Of a DNA stretch of 64,000 nucleotides, positions 23,103-34,995 are shown piece by piece; within the stretch, counting starts at the first letter, position 1, and each line of letters begins with the position of its first letter. The stretch spans positions 310,001 through 374,000 of the forward strand of contig JAGVVL010000017.1 in the NCBI GenBank assembly GCA_018287875.1, read 5' to 3'. The notes under the pieces were generated by a model that ran no database searches, was not told where the DNA came from, and saw nothing but the letters and a program-made list of their open reading frames with translations. Source of the DNA: Nigrospora sphaerica. Taxonomy: Eukaryota > Ascomycota > Sordariomycetes > Amphisphaeriales > Apiosporaceae. The translations under genes and the position numbers were made by a program.

Positions 23103-23220
23103 GCCATAAACCTCTGCATGGTTAAGATATCTTAAAGCACCAAGGCACAGTCCCAAGTAACTCAGCTACTTCAGTCAACTATCAGAGTTATTCAACCAGC
23201 TTCAACTTTAACTTGGAACC

Positions 23221-23654
23221 ATGCGTCCCTTCATCTTTTCGCTTTTTCTCTTCCCCAGGTAAGTCTGTTAACCTCTTTCGAATATCAATTCTAACTTATT
23301 AGTGCTATACTTGGGCATACCCACGGAGGTGGTTGTGCCTGCCAGGTAGCCACCAACTCGGGTACTTTCAATGACGCGGCAACGACTACTTGTTGCAATG
23401 CACAAGAAGGCCACGCAGGATGTGAGTAATTCGTTACATACTGAAATATGGCCTCCTAACATTCTTCAAGTGGTTTTCCGGACGTACCCGACTGCCCACT
23501 GGGACGGAAACTACGTAAGTTTCTATCGAGATGATACGTCTACATTTATACCTAACATTTGTAGTGCCTTCCCGGCATTCATCCTCTATACGGCAATGAC
23601 TTTTACGATTGTTGCCGAAACAACGGCGCCGCGGACTCTACTTGCTGGGGCTAA
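23221..23654 (+). CDS. Small secreted cysteine-rich protein, candidate effector
   Basis: Four short exons: 23221-23258, 23303-23421, 23471-23514 and 23565-23654, giving 96 residues. A hydrophobic N-terminus (MRPFIFSLFLFPSAILG) is a likely signal peptide. Eight cysteines sit at 24, 26, 43, 44, 68, 83, 84 and 94, in the order CxC, CC, C, CC, C. Aromatic and Gly/Asn residues are frequent (AHWDGNYC, YGNDFYDCC). Intron 1 ends in a CTAAC branch site and TTAG. Hydrophobins also have eight cysteines but in the order C, CC, C, C, CC, C, so this is not one. No named family was recognised; an effector or other secreted role is inference. Confidence 0.75.
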
Positions 23655-24940
23655 AGCTGAGTACACCTAGCCGAGTGTGGTAGAAAATGGGACAGGACGA
23701 CGCTAGGGATCTGAGTTCAGAACCGTGACTGGGGCCCGCACAAGTCGCCGAAGGCCGCGCCGCGACAATGCCAGATGGGAATACGAGACCAAATCCCAGG
23801 GACGGAGGGGGGTCTGCCAAATATAGAAACCATCTTCCCGCTACGATAAGTTCTCCGTTTTAAGTGACTGCTAGCTTCGACATACTGGAACGAAGAACGA
23901 CTTTGATTAGTCGATGACCGAGGTAGTAGCAGAAGAGAAATGCGTAAGACCCGAGGGGCATGCTCAAAGCCTTGGCTTGGCAGCGATAAATATCATTTCC
24001 AGGTAGTTATACAGGAGGATTCCATAGAGCAGGAGGGGCAATGACCTGAGAAGTTTTCACGAAACAAGCGCCGGCAGGCCAGGGCCACCATCGTGTTATA
24101 AATCACCAAGTGACAAGAAATAGACAACGATATTACCCAGCAGTCGCTGCATTGCGCAGTAGGACTTGGTTCCACCACGACCAACCATTTTGGTTTGCCT
24201 GGCAACCATGGGGCGGCAGTATCCAGAGTGGCCAGTCCTCGGGCCCCTTATTTGTCACGAGGAAATCCTTCATGACCGGAAAGTCTTCTGTAAATTATGC
24301 TCTTGCAACGCCCCAACATCCGGATGGTAAAGTTGGCTGTCGCTCCTGATATTCATCACCTTGCTGTGGCCTTCTACACCACGTTCACCCTCTATATGGG
24401 CTTGCATATGATAAGGCATGGGTCATGTTGGTAATGAGAAGTACTGTCATTGACGACGCTGGTAGGTTCTGATAGCTAAGCGGGTTTGGGGATGAAAGTG
24501 CCCCTTTGATGGGGTCACTTCGCAGTCCAGAGGGGATTTTTGGCTCCAGATCCACACGAAGACGATGTTGCCATCCCCGCACCATTTCTGCAAGCAGAGG
24601 GGCCTAGTACCCCAGCGAGCGAAGGGACGTTAAACAAGGTTCGAGTATTCCCCAGTCTTCCAGACTCGATCGTCGTCAAACTTGTTTTCTCCCAGCATAG
24701 ACCTTTCCCCCTCCCACTCTCCCTTTGTTATCATGTTGCCCATTTTAGACGGCTTTAACGAAGAAAACCGCTGAATTTATATTGAGTTTCGCTTTCGCAT
24801 CGCCTGTCTGCTCGTCATGTGCTTCTCGTCCTTTGTCAGCTCTTGAAGGCGAGTGGCAACGACCGGGGACGTCTCAGCATTCTGGGCAAAAGCACCTGGA
24901 GTCGGTGTAGGAAAAAAGAATCTATCAGGCGTTGGTAGAC
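23655..24940. other. Intergenic, possible 3' exon of the next gene
   Basis: No independent gene seen. About 24890-24780 on the minus strand is open and encodes VVATRLQELTKDEKHMTSRQ. It could be a last exon of the neighbouring minus-strand gene, since a GTAAGT donor sits exactly at that gene's apparent stop. The phases do not fit with the best-looking acceptor, so it is left out of the model. Confidence 0.35.
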
Positions 24941-26106
24941 TTACCATTGGCTTGCTAATAGCTGCATGCCAAACATCGGATCGTCCATGGCCACGATGGT
25001 GCGGATAGTAGTCCTGGTACGAGCCTTCCATGCTCCAGACTCTTCGTCGTCATAGATTGCCGGGGGAACGCCGTCAACCTTTTGGGTGAACTCTTGGATG
25101 GCGGTGTTGATGACAAACTCTAAGAAGACTTTCCCAGGGAGATCTCCCAGGTTATAGGGACCACGATGGCCTCTGTAGACGAGAGTCCGAGCGGCGGCGA
25201 TGAAATCGGCCATATTGCGCGTGCTCTGGATAATGTCGCGACGGAGTTGGCGGCGGTCGCAGGCAACCAACTATGGCATACGGGCCTCAGGCGGGCCGAA
25301 GCGCCGGTCGAGTAGCATCTCGATGACGGCAGTGTTCGGCTGGGGGTCATGGGGCCCGCCACCAACCAAACAAACGTCCATCAGCTCCTCGCGCAGCCTG
25401 GTTTTGACAAAACCAACGGCAAAGCCGGCAAATGCAGGGAGCAGTTCCGGATTTATGTTCTCGGCTACCTTGCCGAACTGACCCATTGCCCTCCTGAAGG
25501 CGAAGGCAGCCTGGTGGGCCCGAAAGCGGAGGAAGTCCGTGGCCGGGTCGCGGAGCTTGCCAAGGAACGTCAAGAAGTCCAGGAATTGATCCTCGTCGGG
25601 ATCCGGCATGGCGTCGAGAGGCAGGCCGAGGCGACGACGGCGGCGACTGTTGATGATTTGCCGGCGAATGGCGGGCGCCATCCAATTTGCCTTCCACAGC
25701 GGCGGAGCCTCAAAGTGCACGAGGATGTGGGCAATCTCGTCCGATGTGGGCTCGTCGAAGTGGTTGACAGGCCCCAGAGCCGCCTCCTGCGCGCGATGCG
25801 CGCTTGAGGCGTTCATCACGCGGCAATGGGCCATAATCTGATGCTTCTCAATCCACATGGCGTCCCAGGGAACAGGGAGCCATTCGGCGATCTCCGCGGG
25901 GCTGGGCGAGTAAATGCTGCAGAAGAGCCCACCAACGCCCTGGCCGGTCGTGGGACCCCCGCTGCCGGCAACCGACGTTCCTGCGCTCGCTGTGCCATTC
26001 TTTGTCAGCGTTTAGGATGCAAGGAAAGGGGATGGCGGAGGTGGGGAGGACGGAGGAAGAAAGCAAGGCACTTACAGCCGGATCCTGTGTATCTGTTGTT
26101 AGACAT
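24941..26106 (-). CDS. Unknown protein, reading frame interrupted by an in-frame TAG
   Basis: Two exons on the minus strand: 26106-26076 and 25989 onward, with a GTAAGTG donor and a CTGAC branch site before CACAG. The first 249 residues start MSNNRYTGSGSSAGTSVAG and include IYSPSPAEIAEWLPVPWDAM. They end at TAG (25273-25271). The same frame then continues for 109 more coding-like residues (LVACDRRQLRRDIIQSTRNM onward). GC bias at third positions is kept on both sides of the stop. Options are a nonsense mutation (pseudogene), a base error, stop readthrough, or a 105-base in-frame intron from GTTTGT at 25375 to the TAG itself. There is no signal peptide or membrane helix, and no family was recognised. 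Confidence 0.5.
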
Positions 26107-28115
26107 GATGGGTGTATTGCAAAGAAGAGGAAGCCGAGGCCACTAAAAGGAAGATACAACAAAGAAAATATGATATCTTTGGGGGAACCAAAGGACGCAG
26201 TATATATGTGTTCCCACAGGTAGCGGTACGACAACACCCTCAAATCCGCCCGGTCCTGGCCACTCACGCAACCCGAACGTCCGGAGGCACGCGGGTCCTG
26301 GCTGGCTTATGAGTATGTCTTGTCACTACGAGTCACTTCGTACGTTGTGTCTCGGGAAGGTAGTACTGTGTGGATTATGCTACCTCAGATCAGTCAGGTA
26401 ATTTCGTTCCGGCAAGTTTCACCCAATACCAGGTGAAGTTGGCCATGGCCCTACAGGGAGCAGCAAGATAGACCAACACCATCTGCTGTTCTGGAGAAGG
26501 AGCCAGGGTGAGTTAATTTAAGTTTTGTTTCTAGATACATGAGTTCCCAATCGGTTAGGGAGGTAGGTACTTGGTACCGGTTGACCTGCTACCATGTATC
26601 ACTGCTCCAGCCAGAGAGTAAGGCCATCGTCGCGGCAGCAAATTGTTGTAACCGCGCCTCCAGGCAGACCATCTAATTAGTTTCCTATATTTTCTTCGCT
26701 CTCGGGCAACTTTCCCCTTTTTCTTTCATGTCAAGCCATCCTGCCTACCTTCTACACACTTCCCCATCATCGCCAGCGTATACCGTCACTCTGCCACTGG
26801 AAGCAGTACTACGCCACTCCAATTATACCGCTCTCCAGGATTTCGAACAACACGAACGGCATTTACGGCTTCACTGGCGATTTCGACGATAATGCCGTCG
26901 AGGATGCTGACAACATCAATATCAACGCTACCAACGATATCGACCACAATACCAATGGCATCGACGCAGCCCGTAAACCGCAAATCATCGATCGACGCAC
27001 ATGCCACAGACCATGGAGGATGTCTCCACGTCGCCATGATATCGGTTCGGCCACTGGAACGTGCAGAGGAAGTATGACAACGGGGAGTTACCACTTGGTC
27101 TCGCCGCCGGATAAATAAACAAATTTCCCGAGCCGAAGGCAACGACGTAGGACCCACGTTTTATCCTCTTGGTGTCTAGTCCGCCTTTACTTTACACGAT
27201 GATGGCCCCCGTGGCCCTCGAAGCCGTCGGCCGCGTCCGTGGACTGACTGAGCTCGTTCGGGACCGACAAACCAGGCGGGCTCCTTACGACGCTCAACCC
27301 CGACTCCACGACGTCCCGGAGGCGATCAAAATAGTCTCGAAATCATGCGCCGGGCCGACGAAAACGTTCCCACGCTGGGCGACTCGCGGGGTTTGTTCGG
27401 GGAACCGGCGCGTACCACTACATGGGAGCCGCACGCGCGGGGACGATGCGAACTTCGCTGCATCGCTTGTGTACTTACCTCAGAGTGTAGGTACTCACTC
27501 ACTCAGAAACCACGAAGAACTACAAAAGCGAAATATGCCAACGTTGTCCCCGCGGGTGGCTACAGGCTCGCCCATTTCATTCCCGCGTACGTGCCGCGCT
27601 CGGCAAATTGAAAAGGGAATGAAAAGCCAAGGGTTCAATCCGTCGACTAGAAGTGATGGAACCGCAAGACCTCCGCTATGGTCTCCCAGCCTCTGATGGG
27701 CAGAAGTACGAGCAGCGAGTTCGCGGCGGACAGTGCATTCTCGCCCCGACACGGACGTCGAGTCCTCCGGGAAGACCGCGTCACCGCTCTTGGGACGCTC
27801 TTCTTTGTTCGTCATCGTAGCTCGACGCCCTCGCAGTAAATCAGTTTTGCTATATTGTTTCCCTCCGCTCATGCATACCATCGCATACGAATTGTCTCAT
27901 GTCGTTAATAAGCGCCAAGCGGGGTAACCTCGAAGGTGTGTGAGGGTGGATACAGCGTAGCGACATCGGACTTGGCGCTGAATTGCACGTCAAGGTGCTG
28001 GAGTCAAGCTGGCCAAGCACGTCCACTCGCACGACGCACGAACTGCGCACCACGCAACGAACAAAGCAGATTCCCTATCGTCGGCAGCTTACCCTTAACT
28101 CCTCGCCGCAAAACC
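26107..28115. other. Intergenic, no supported gene
   Basis: About 2 kb. A CT-rich tract (26690-26727) runs straight into an ATG opening a 54-codon frame (26728-26892), which I could not extend by splicing. The rest shows only overlapping shadow-like frames, and the last 180 bases lead into the amidohydrolase. Confidence 0.45.
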
Positions 28116-29750
28116 ATGTCGTCGTCTCTTCCGGTCTTGTTCTGCAATGGTCGCTTCTTCCAGAGCAGCGGTACCGATGGCCGAGACCACAGCTTCGCCG
28201 AGTGCGTCGTGGCCAATGCCGAGGGCATAATCACACACGTCGGATCGCTGAAGGACGCCAAGGTCGCCGAGGCCCTGGCCGCCGGCGCCGTACAGCACGA
28301 CATGGGCGGGCGCATCGTGCTGCCGGGTTTCTTTGATGGCCACGTTCACCTACTGCCCCTGGGCCAGTCCCTGCAAAGCGTTGCGCTCGAAAACTGCAAG
28401 AACCTAGACGACATCCGCACGGCCATCAAACAGTATGCAGCCGAGAACCCCAACGTGGCCCGCATCTGCTGTAAGGGGTGGATGTACTCCATGACGGACA
28501 ACAAGGCCCTCGCAAGCATGCTGGACGACCTGGACCCCCGCCCCATTTTCATTGACGAGAAGAGCTTGCACTCGACTTGGTGTAACACGGCCGCGCTGCA
28601 GGAAATGGGCGTGCAGGACATGGCCGACCCTGGTGGCGGCAAGATCCACCGCGACGAAAGGGGTAACCCGACGGGCTTTTTGGCCGAGACGGCCGTCATG
28701 CTCATTGTGTGGCCTCACCTGGCCAAGGCTGCGCCAATGGAGGAGAAGCTCTCGGCGCTGAAGAGAGCCGTCGACGCTTACAGCGCGGCGGGATATACTG
28801 GGGCCGTGGAAATGGCCTTTGACGAGAACGCGCTGGAAGCGATGCGGATCCTACGACAGAGGGAGAAGCTACCCATACGCCTGGCGGTCCATTGGCTCGT
28901 AAGTCCGAGGAAGACAGAAGCCGAGAACTTGGCTCAGGTCGACCGGGCCATCGAGCTGCAGAAGGAGTTGAATGCCGAGACCAGCCCAGACTTTCGCGTT
29001 GCTGGCATCAAGATCATCTGCGACGGCATCATTGACGCCTGCACCGCGGCCCTGACGGAGCCGTACTCGTCCAACGGCGTCGACTGCGGACCTCTGTGGA
29101 CGGTGGACGAGCTGCTGCCCGTCGTGAGGAAGGCCGACGCCGCCGGGCTGCAGTGTGCCCTCCATGCCATTGGCGACTTGGCCATCCGCAACGCCATCGA
29201 CGTGCTCGAGCAGGCAGGGCGGCCCGGTGGTAGACACAGAATTGAGCACCTGGAACTGGCCATGCCTGAGGACGCCGCACGCCTTGGTAGGCTGGGTATC
29301 ACTGCATCCATTCAACCTGTGCACGCCGACCCTGCCATCCTGCACGCTTGGCCACGACTCCTTGGGGCCGACCGCTGTCAGCGCGCCTTTGCGTACAAGG
29401 ACTTCGCCGATGGCGGCGCGGTGCTGGCGCTCGGATCGGATGCTCCCACGGCACCGCATGCGCCACTGCGCAACGTCTACACGGCCACAACGCGGCGATC
29501 GGCGCGGGAGCCCGAGCTGGAGCACACCGTAAACGCCGACTTTGCCCTCTCGCTGGCGGCGGCCGTGGCAGCCGCCACCGCCGGGTCGGCGTACAGCTGC
29601 TTCGCCGACCGCTGGGCGGGCAAGCTGGACGTGGGGCTGTCAGCCGATTTCGCTGTGGTCGAGATGGAATGGGATGCCAACAGGCTGCTGGAAGCCAAGG
29701 TGCAGCAGACTTGGCTTCGGGGGACTCGGGTCTATGACTCGGCAGAGTGA
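28116..29750 (+). CDS. Amidohydrolase family 3 metal-dependent hydrolase (YtcJ-like)
   Basis: A single exon of 544 residues. The start at 28116 (MSSSLPVLFCNGRF) was preferred over the upstream extension of the frame because family-like sequence begins there. A beta-sandwich start is followed by VLPGFFDGHVHLLPLGQS, with the metal ligands HxH at H76 and H78. Further ligand candidates are H350 (LHAIGD), H378 (HRIEHLE) and D442 (LALGSDAPTAPHAP). This is the order found in amidohydrolase-3 enzymes such as N-substituted formamide deformylase and the YtcJ proteins. They cleave amide or imide C-N bonds, usually with zinc. The natural substrate is not known. No signal peptide; probably cytosolic. Confidence 0.9.
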   Translation: MSSSLPVLFCNGRFFQSSGTDGRDHSFAECVVANAEGIITHVGSLKDAKVAEALAAGAVQHDMGGRIVLPGFFDGHVHLLPLGQSLQSVALENCKNLDDIRTAIKQYAAENPNVARICCKGWMYSMTDNKALASMLDDLDPRPIFIDEKSLHSTWCNTAALQEMGVQDMADPGGGKIHRDERGNPTGFLAETAVMLIVWPHLAKAAPMEEKLSALKRAVDAYSAAGYTGAVEMAFDENALEAMRILRQREKLPIRLAVHWLVSPRKTEAENLAQVDRAIELQKELNAETSPDFRVAGIKIICDGIIDACTAALTEPYSSNGVDCGPLWTVDELLPVVRKADAAGLQCALHAIGDLAIRNAIDVLEQAGRPGGRHRIEHLELAMPEDAARLGRLGITASIQPVHADPAILHAWPRLLGADRCQRAFAYKDFADGGAVLALGSDAPTAPHAPLRNVYTATTRRSAREPELEHTVNADFALSLAAAVAAATAGSAYSCFADRWAGKLDVGLSADFAVVEMEWDANRLLEAKVQQTWLRGTRVYDSAE

Positions 29751-31728
29751 GGCGGCCATTTGCGTCGTCAGGATAGTACGCGTAATGATTGCCTGATGCG
29801 CCCTCGTCGTGTACGTACTCAGCCGGTCTATCTGCCCCATGTGCCGCGATACGAGGGTGCTTGCTGCAAGTCGTGCTCCCGTGACAAGCTGCCGAAGACG
29901 ACGCTTCGGTCGTCCCACTACGTCCGACGTGCTCGGCGTTAACGTAGCACGCCAATCAGGCGGTGCCATATCGCCAGAGGCTCTCAGCCAAGTGACTACC
30001 CCCGGAGGTGCGCATTGGGGCGCCTGGGGTACCCCGCGTGCCACACGGGCTCTACTTGGCCGAACGGGCCCGATGCGGATGCCGGTCGCTCAAACGTGGT
30101 CTCATTATCGGAGCAGAGATGCGGGGTGCTTGCCGGGCGAGGGGCGCTGCTACAAGTAGGGGGGATGGGTTCGGAATGGTCCGGGCTTGGGTCTTTAATT
30201 TTGCGATCCGCGTCGCCGATCTGGGGAAGCAGTAGCTAGACCAGGTCGGCCTCACGTTTCCCCAGAGAGAGCTGGGGAGGGAGGGGCGACAGAGAGGGGC
30301 GCGAGAAGCCGGGGAACAAAGCGGGCCTGGACTGAGATTCCTTGGAATGCAAGGCTTGGAAACGTGAGAAACGAACCGGTGCCGAGCCAGCCAAGGGCGC
30401 CGCTCAACGGGGGAAAACAGGCTGGGCTGCCGGGGCGGCGGTTGCGGAAAGAGGGTTTCGGAAGATGGCCGATGGCGCTCTGGCGAAAGCATAAGAAGAC
30501 CGGAGTATCGCCGGACAATATCGCCAAGCGGCTCGGTGCTGGATACCCACGTCGGCCAAGAAGCATGCGGGGACGGCGGCGTGGACACAGCCCCGTTTTG
30601 CTCTGTGCTTTACTTCCATCGTAGGCATCCCAATGGCGGACACCCTGGCCATCGAGAGGTTGGATGTGGCATAAATTGTCTTCGTTGGCGGCTCGGCGGC
30701 TGGGCGCCGCTGTCGTGGGATCGGTAAGTACGGCACAGCGCCCAGACGCCAGTAATTGGGTGCCCTGTTTGGGCAAGATGGCGGGGACGCAGGAGACAGG
30801 ACGGCGCGCCTGCCTTGCCTGCCCCCGTGTGTGTGCCCACGCCCATCCAGTATTGTCATCCCGTCCCATTTGAGCAGGCAGGCACGATGCCCATGATGAG
30901 GTACCTACAGTGGTCTCTTCGCCTCCGCTAACTTGCCATCCCATCCCATCCCGCCCCATCCGCTGGACGCCTTTGAAACGGATCCCGTAGTGGCATCCAC
31001 CCAAACAAACGCCCCTATCTCTCATCCTCATCACCTGTGTATCCTGTCTGGAACATTGCAAACACATCGTCAACAAACAAATCGCCGTGGGAACTGAAGT
31101 CCAACCAGCACCCCCGTCCGCCTGCCCGTCCCGACGACTGCAGCTGACGATAAGAGCTACTCGCAGCATCGCGGCTACAACAAGCCGGTAAGCGAAACCC
31201 CTCCTCCCGTTTGTTTTGGAACATAATCCTGGAATGAGGGGATCCATGCTTGCCTGGATGGAAAGGCCGTCGTGTCGTTATCGTGCAACGAGCTGCAAGT
31301 CGCCCCATTCCCTATGGCTGGGGTGGTGTTAGCGCTGCTTGGCAGCTCTCACCTCACTCGTCGGCCTTCCCTGTAGGCCATCGCCGCATCGCTATGACGA
31401 GGCCGAGAACCCAATCACAGTTCACACCGTCCCCTCGCCTCGTCAGTTCGGACATGGGGAGAATACCTTGGCACAGCATTGGCGTTCCGGCCACATGACG
31501 GCCACCCGGTCCAGTCCTCCAGCCCTCGCCCCAGACACGCTGCCGCCCACGCCAGACACGTAGCGGCCGCCCCGGGCCAGCCGACGTCCAGCGGCCGCCG
31601 CACCGTATATAGCTGGCCGTCCATGCCCCCCATCCAGATTCGGTTGCTTTTGCCCTGCCACACCACCGCCGTCCCTATCCCATCCGAGGATCCCACCGAC
31701 CGTCGACCAGTACTGATAGCCTACGTGA
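29751..31728. other. Intergenic, no gene seen; promoter of the sodium pump
   Basis: About 2 kb of GC-rich DNA with overlapping frames on both strands and no family resemblance. A long regulated promoter would not be surprising for an ENA gene, but no specific site was identified. Confidence 0.45.
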
Positions 31729-34700
31729 ATGGGTGTAGAAGACCAAATCATTGTCGAGGAGTCGACTGAACCTCCTATATGTGGCTACACCGATGTAAAA
31801 GCTGCAACAACTTCCGCTGGCTTCTCCACCCAGCGGTCCCCAACCCCTCCACCCGCCCGGCTAGCCGACTCCGATGAGAAGATAGCGACCGCCGCCGGAG
31901 CCCCGCCTGTTCCGCCCCCGCACACCATCCAGCTCCGCGACCTCGAGACCGTTTACCGGTCCAGTTTCAGCAATGGCCTTTCCAACCTTGATGCTGCCGA
32001 ACGGCTCGCACAGGATGGCCCCAACACCGTCAAGGGGGCCAAGGGCCTATCCTTGTGGGAGATACTCCTGAGACAGGTGTCCAACAGTTTGACCATGGTT
32101 CTCTTCATCGTAATGGCTCTATCATTTGCCATCAACGATTACATCGAGGGCGCCGTTATTGCCGCCGTCATTCTGCTGAACATCGTAGTTGGGTCCGTTT
32201 CTCCCTTTATCCGTGGTGCATTGCTTGTCCCAAACGCGTGTACCTGCTGTCGGGGGCCGAGCTAACCGGCCGCATCTAGACTCGTCCAAGACTACCGCGC
32301 AGAACAGACAATCCAGTCCCTCTACGCACTATCGGCTCCCACTTGCAAGGTCATCCGCCAGCAGCAGATCGAAACCATCAAGGCCGAGTCGCTTGTCAAG
32401 GGTGACGTTGTTCTCCTCAATGTGGGCGACATCGTGCCGGCCGATCTCCGCCTCGTCGATGGCCTCAACCTGTCGACGGACGAGGCCCTGCTGACCGGCG
32501 AATCGATGCCAATCAGCAAAGACGCCAAGGCCGTCCTCGACGAGGGCGACGTCCCCCTGGGCGACCGTGTCAACATGCTGTATTCGGCCAGCACTGTGAC
32601 CCGTGGTCGCGGCACCGGTCTTGTTGTCGCCACCAGCATGAACACGGAAGTTGGCAAGATCGCCGAGATGCTCCGGGCCAACCCCAAGGCCAAAACTGGC
32701 CTCTCTGGCCCAGCCCTGATCTTGAACCGTATCAAGAACGGCGCGCGCAGCATCCTCGGCTTGGAGGGCACCCCGCTTCAGGTCAAGCTTAGCAAGTTTG
32801 CCCTGATTCTGTTCGCCTTCGCCATTCTGCTCGCTGTCATTGTCTTCTCGGCCAGTCTATGGGACGTCGACGATGAGGTCCTCATCTACGGGATCTGTGT
32901 CGGTGTCGCCGTTATCCCCGAGTCTCTCATTGCCGTCCTCACCATCAGTATGGCTGTCGGCACTAAAGCCATGGCCAAGGGCAATGTCATTGTACGGAAG
33001 CTCTCGGCCCTCGAGGCCGTCGGCGGTGTAACCAACATCTGTTCCGACAAGACGGGCACTCTGACACAGGGTAAGATGATCACACGCAAGATCTGGCTTC
33101 GCAATGGCGCCACCGCCACGGTCGAAGGTAGCACGCACCCCTTCGACCCTTCCAGTGGGTCGGTTGTCTGGGGTTCCCAAAAGGAAGAGCCGGTCGAGAA
33201 GCTAGATTCCATCTCGGGCCTGCCCACGGGTGCCAAGGACTTTGTGCACTGCATTTCTCTCTGCAATAACTCGGTCGTCAGCGACGGCAAGAGCAACGCT
33301 GCCGACGACACGGCCGAGACCTCAACCATCTCGACCTCGTCGTCGGACTGGAGTGCTGTGGGCGAGCCGACTGAAATTGCTTTGAACGTTTTTGCCATGC
33401 GTTTTGGTCTGAGCAAGGCGGCCGTCGCGCAAGCGAAGGCTACCAAGCTGCTTACCGAGTTCCCCTTCGACTCCACCTGCAAACGCATGACGGTAGTTTA
33501 CGGCGGAAGCGAGTCAACGACCGTTGACGTCTACACCAAGGGCGCACTGGAAGCCCTGCTGCCTCTCCTGGATGCCTCCGAAGCTCTCAAAGCGGAGCTT
33601 ACGACCAGAGCCGAAACTCTGGCCGCCGAGGGGCTGCGCGTCCTCTGCATTGCGCACAAGAATGTGCCTCGTAGCGATGCGACAGTTAATGCCCGAGAAT
33701 CGGTCGAGTGTCTCTTGACGCCTCTCGGCCTGGCGGGTCTTTACGACCCTCCCCGCGTCGAGACGGCTGGTGCGGTCCAGAAATGCAAGCGTGCCGGTAT
33801 CGCCGTGCACATGCTGACTGGAGACCACATCAAGACAGCCACGGCCATCGCACACGAAGTCGGTATCCTCGGTTCAGACCTCACGGCTGCCGAGGCCGCC
33901 ACGGCCACCATGCCTGCCAGCGCGTTCGATGCCCTGACGAACGACCAGATCGACGCCATGGACAAGCTTCCCCTGGTACTGGCTCGTTGTTCCCCAGCCA
34001 CCAAGGTACGCATGGTCGAGGCTATGCACCGCCGCGGGGCGTTCTGTGTCATGACGGGTGATGGTGTCAACGACTCCCCGGCGTTGAAGAAATCCGACGT
34101 CGGTATCGCCATGGGTCTCAACGGTAGTGACGTGGCCAAAGAGGCTGCAGACATGGTTCTGACCGATGACAACTTTTCGTCCATCGTGACGGCCGTTGAG
34201 GAGGGCCGTCGCCTGTTCGACAATATTCAAAAGTTCCTGCTTCATTTGCTTGTGTCGAACATTGCGCAGGTTATCCTGTTGCTCGTGGGCCTGGCCTTCA
34301 AGGACGCTTCGGGCAACTCCACGTTCCCTCTGTCGCCGCTTGAGATTCTCTGGGCCAACCTAATCACGTCGTCGTTCTTGGCTCTTGGTCTTGGCCTCGA
34401 GGAGGCACAGCCCGACATCATGATACGACCGCCGCACAGCCTCAAGGTGGGCGTCTTCACGTGGGAAATCATTGCCGACAAGATGGCGTACGGCTTCTTC
34501 ATGGGCTCGCTCTGTCTGGCGGCCTTCTCATCGGTGGTGTACGGCCTTAATGACGCCTCGCCCACGACGCTGGGTCACGGCTGTAATGCCGAGTACAATG
34601 ACAGCTGCGGCGTTGTGTTCCGGGCGCGCGCAACCGTTTTCGCGACGCTGTCGTTCCTGCTGCTCGTAACTGCGTGGGAGGTGAAGCACTTTACGCGTTC

Positions 34701-34995
34701 CCTCTTCGCCATGAACCCCGAGTATTACTCGGGTCCCTTCTCCATCTTCCGTACCGTCTACCGCAACAAATTCCTCTTTGGTGCTGTCGTTGCCGGTTTC
34801 GTCATTACGTTTCCCGTCATCTACCTGCCCGTCGTCAACCGCATCGTCTTCAAGCACGAGGCCATTGGTCTCGAGTGGGTCATTGTTGTCGCCTGCGTCG
34901 CTGTCTACGTCCTTCTCGTCGAAAGCTGGAAGGCCGGGAAGCGCGCCTTTGGCGTTGGCGTCGTCGTCTACGGCGGGCCCACCCAGGAAGTTTAA
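31729..34995 (+). CDS. ENA1: ENA-type (P-type IID) Na+/Li+/K+ exporting ATPase
   Basis: Two exons, 31729-32192 and 32280-34995, giving 1059 residues, close to the usual length of about 1,050-1,100. The N-terminal cation-ATPase segment (NGLSNLDAAERLAQDGPNTV) is followed by the first membrane pair. Next come the actuator motif TGES (227-230), IPESLIAVLT in helix 4 and the phosphorylation site CSDKTGT with D411. Then come the nucleotide-binding FDSTCKRM and KGA motifs and the hinge GDGVNDSP (748-755). The spliced junction gives NIVVGLVQDYRAEQT, typical of fungal ENA pumps. It uses ATP to expel Na+, Li+ or K+ across the plasma membrane, mainly at high pH or salt. The symbol is by family; several ENA paralogues can exist per genome. 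Confidence 0.93.

Larger units (their letters stand above)
20552..23220. other. TA-rich, gene-poor island between two divergent secreted-protein genes
   Basis: About 2.7 kb with many TpA steps and stop codons in all frames. A hand count over 20701-20760 gives 8 TpA and 5 ApT, a direction seen after repeat-induced point mutation (RIP), although the sample is tiny. Within it are GC-richer patches with coding-like fragments (see the pseudogene entries), suggesting decayed genes or a decayed mobile element. No terminal repeats or transposase motifs were found by eye. Confidence 0.4.

Noticed and set aside
24636..24650. GGTTCGAGTATTCC, another B-box-like word
   Set aside because: No matching stems or A box upstream at tRNA spacing.
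26728..26892. 54-codon frame after a CT-rich tract
   Set aside because: The leader looks promising, but the peptide has no signal or domain and could not be extended by splicing.
27631..27645. GGGTTCAATCC, resembling a tRNA T-loop/B box
   Set aside because: The bases on either side do not pair as a T-stem, and no acceptor or anticodon arm could be drawn.
30252..31247. 331-codon minus-strand frame in the gap before the sodium pump
   Set aside because: No recognisable motif and mixed low-complexity composition. Several overlapping frames of similar length exist nearby, so chance is likely.
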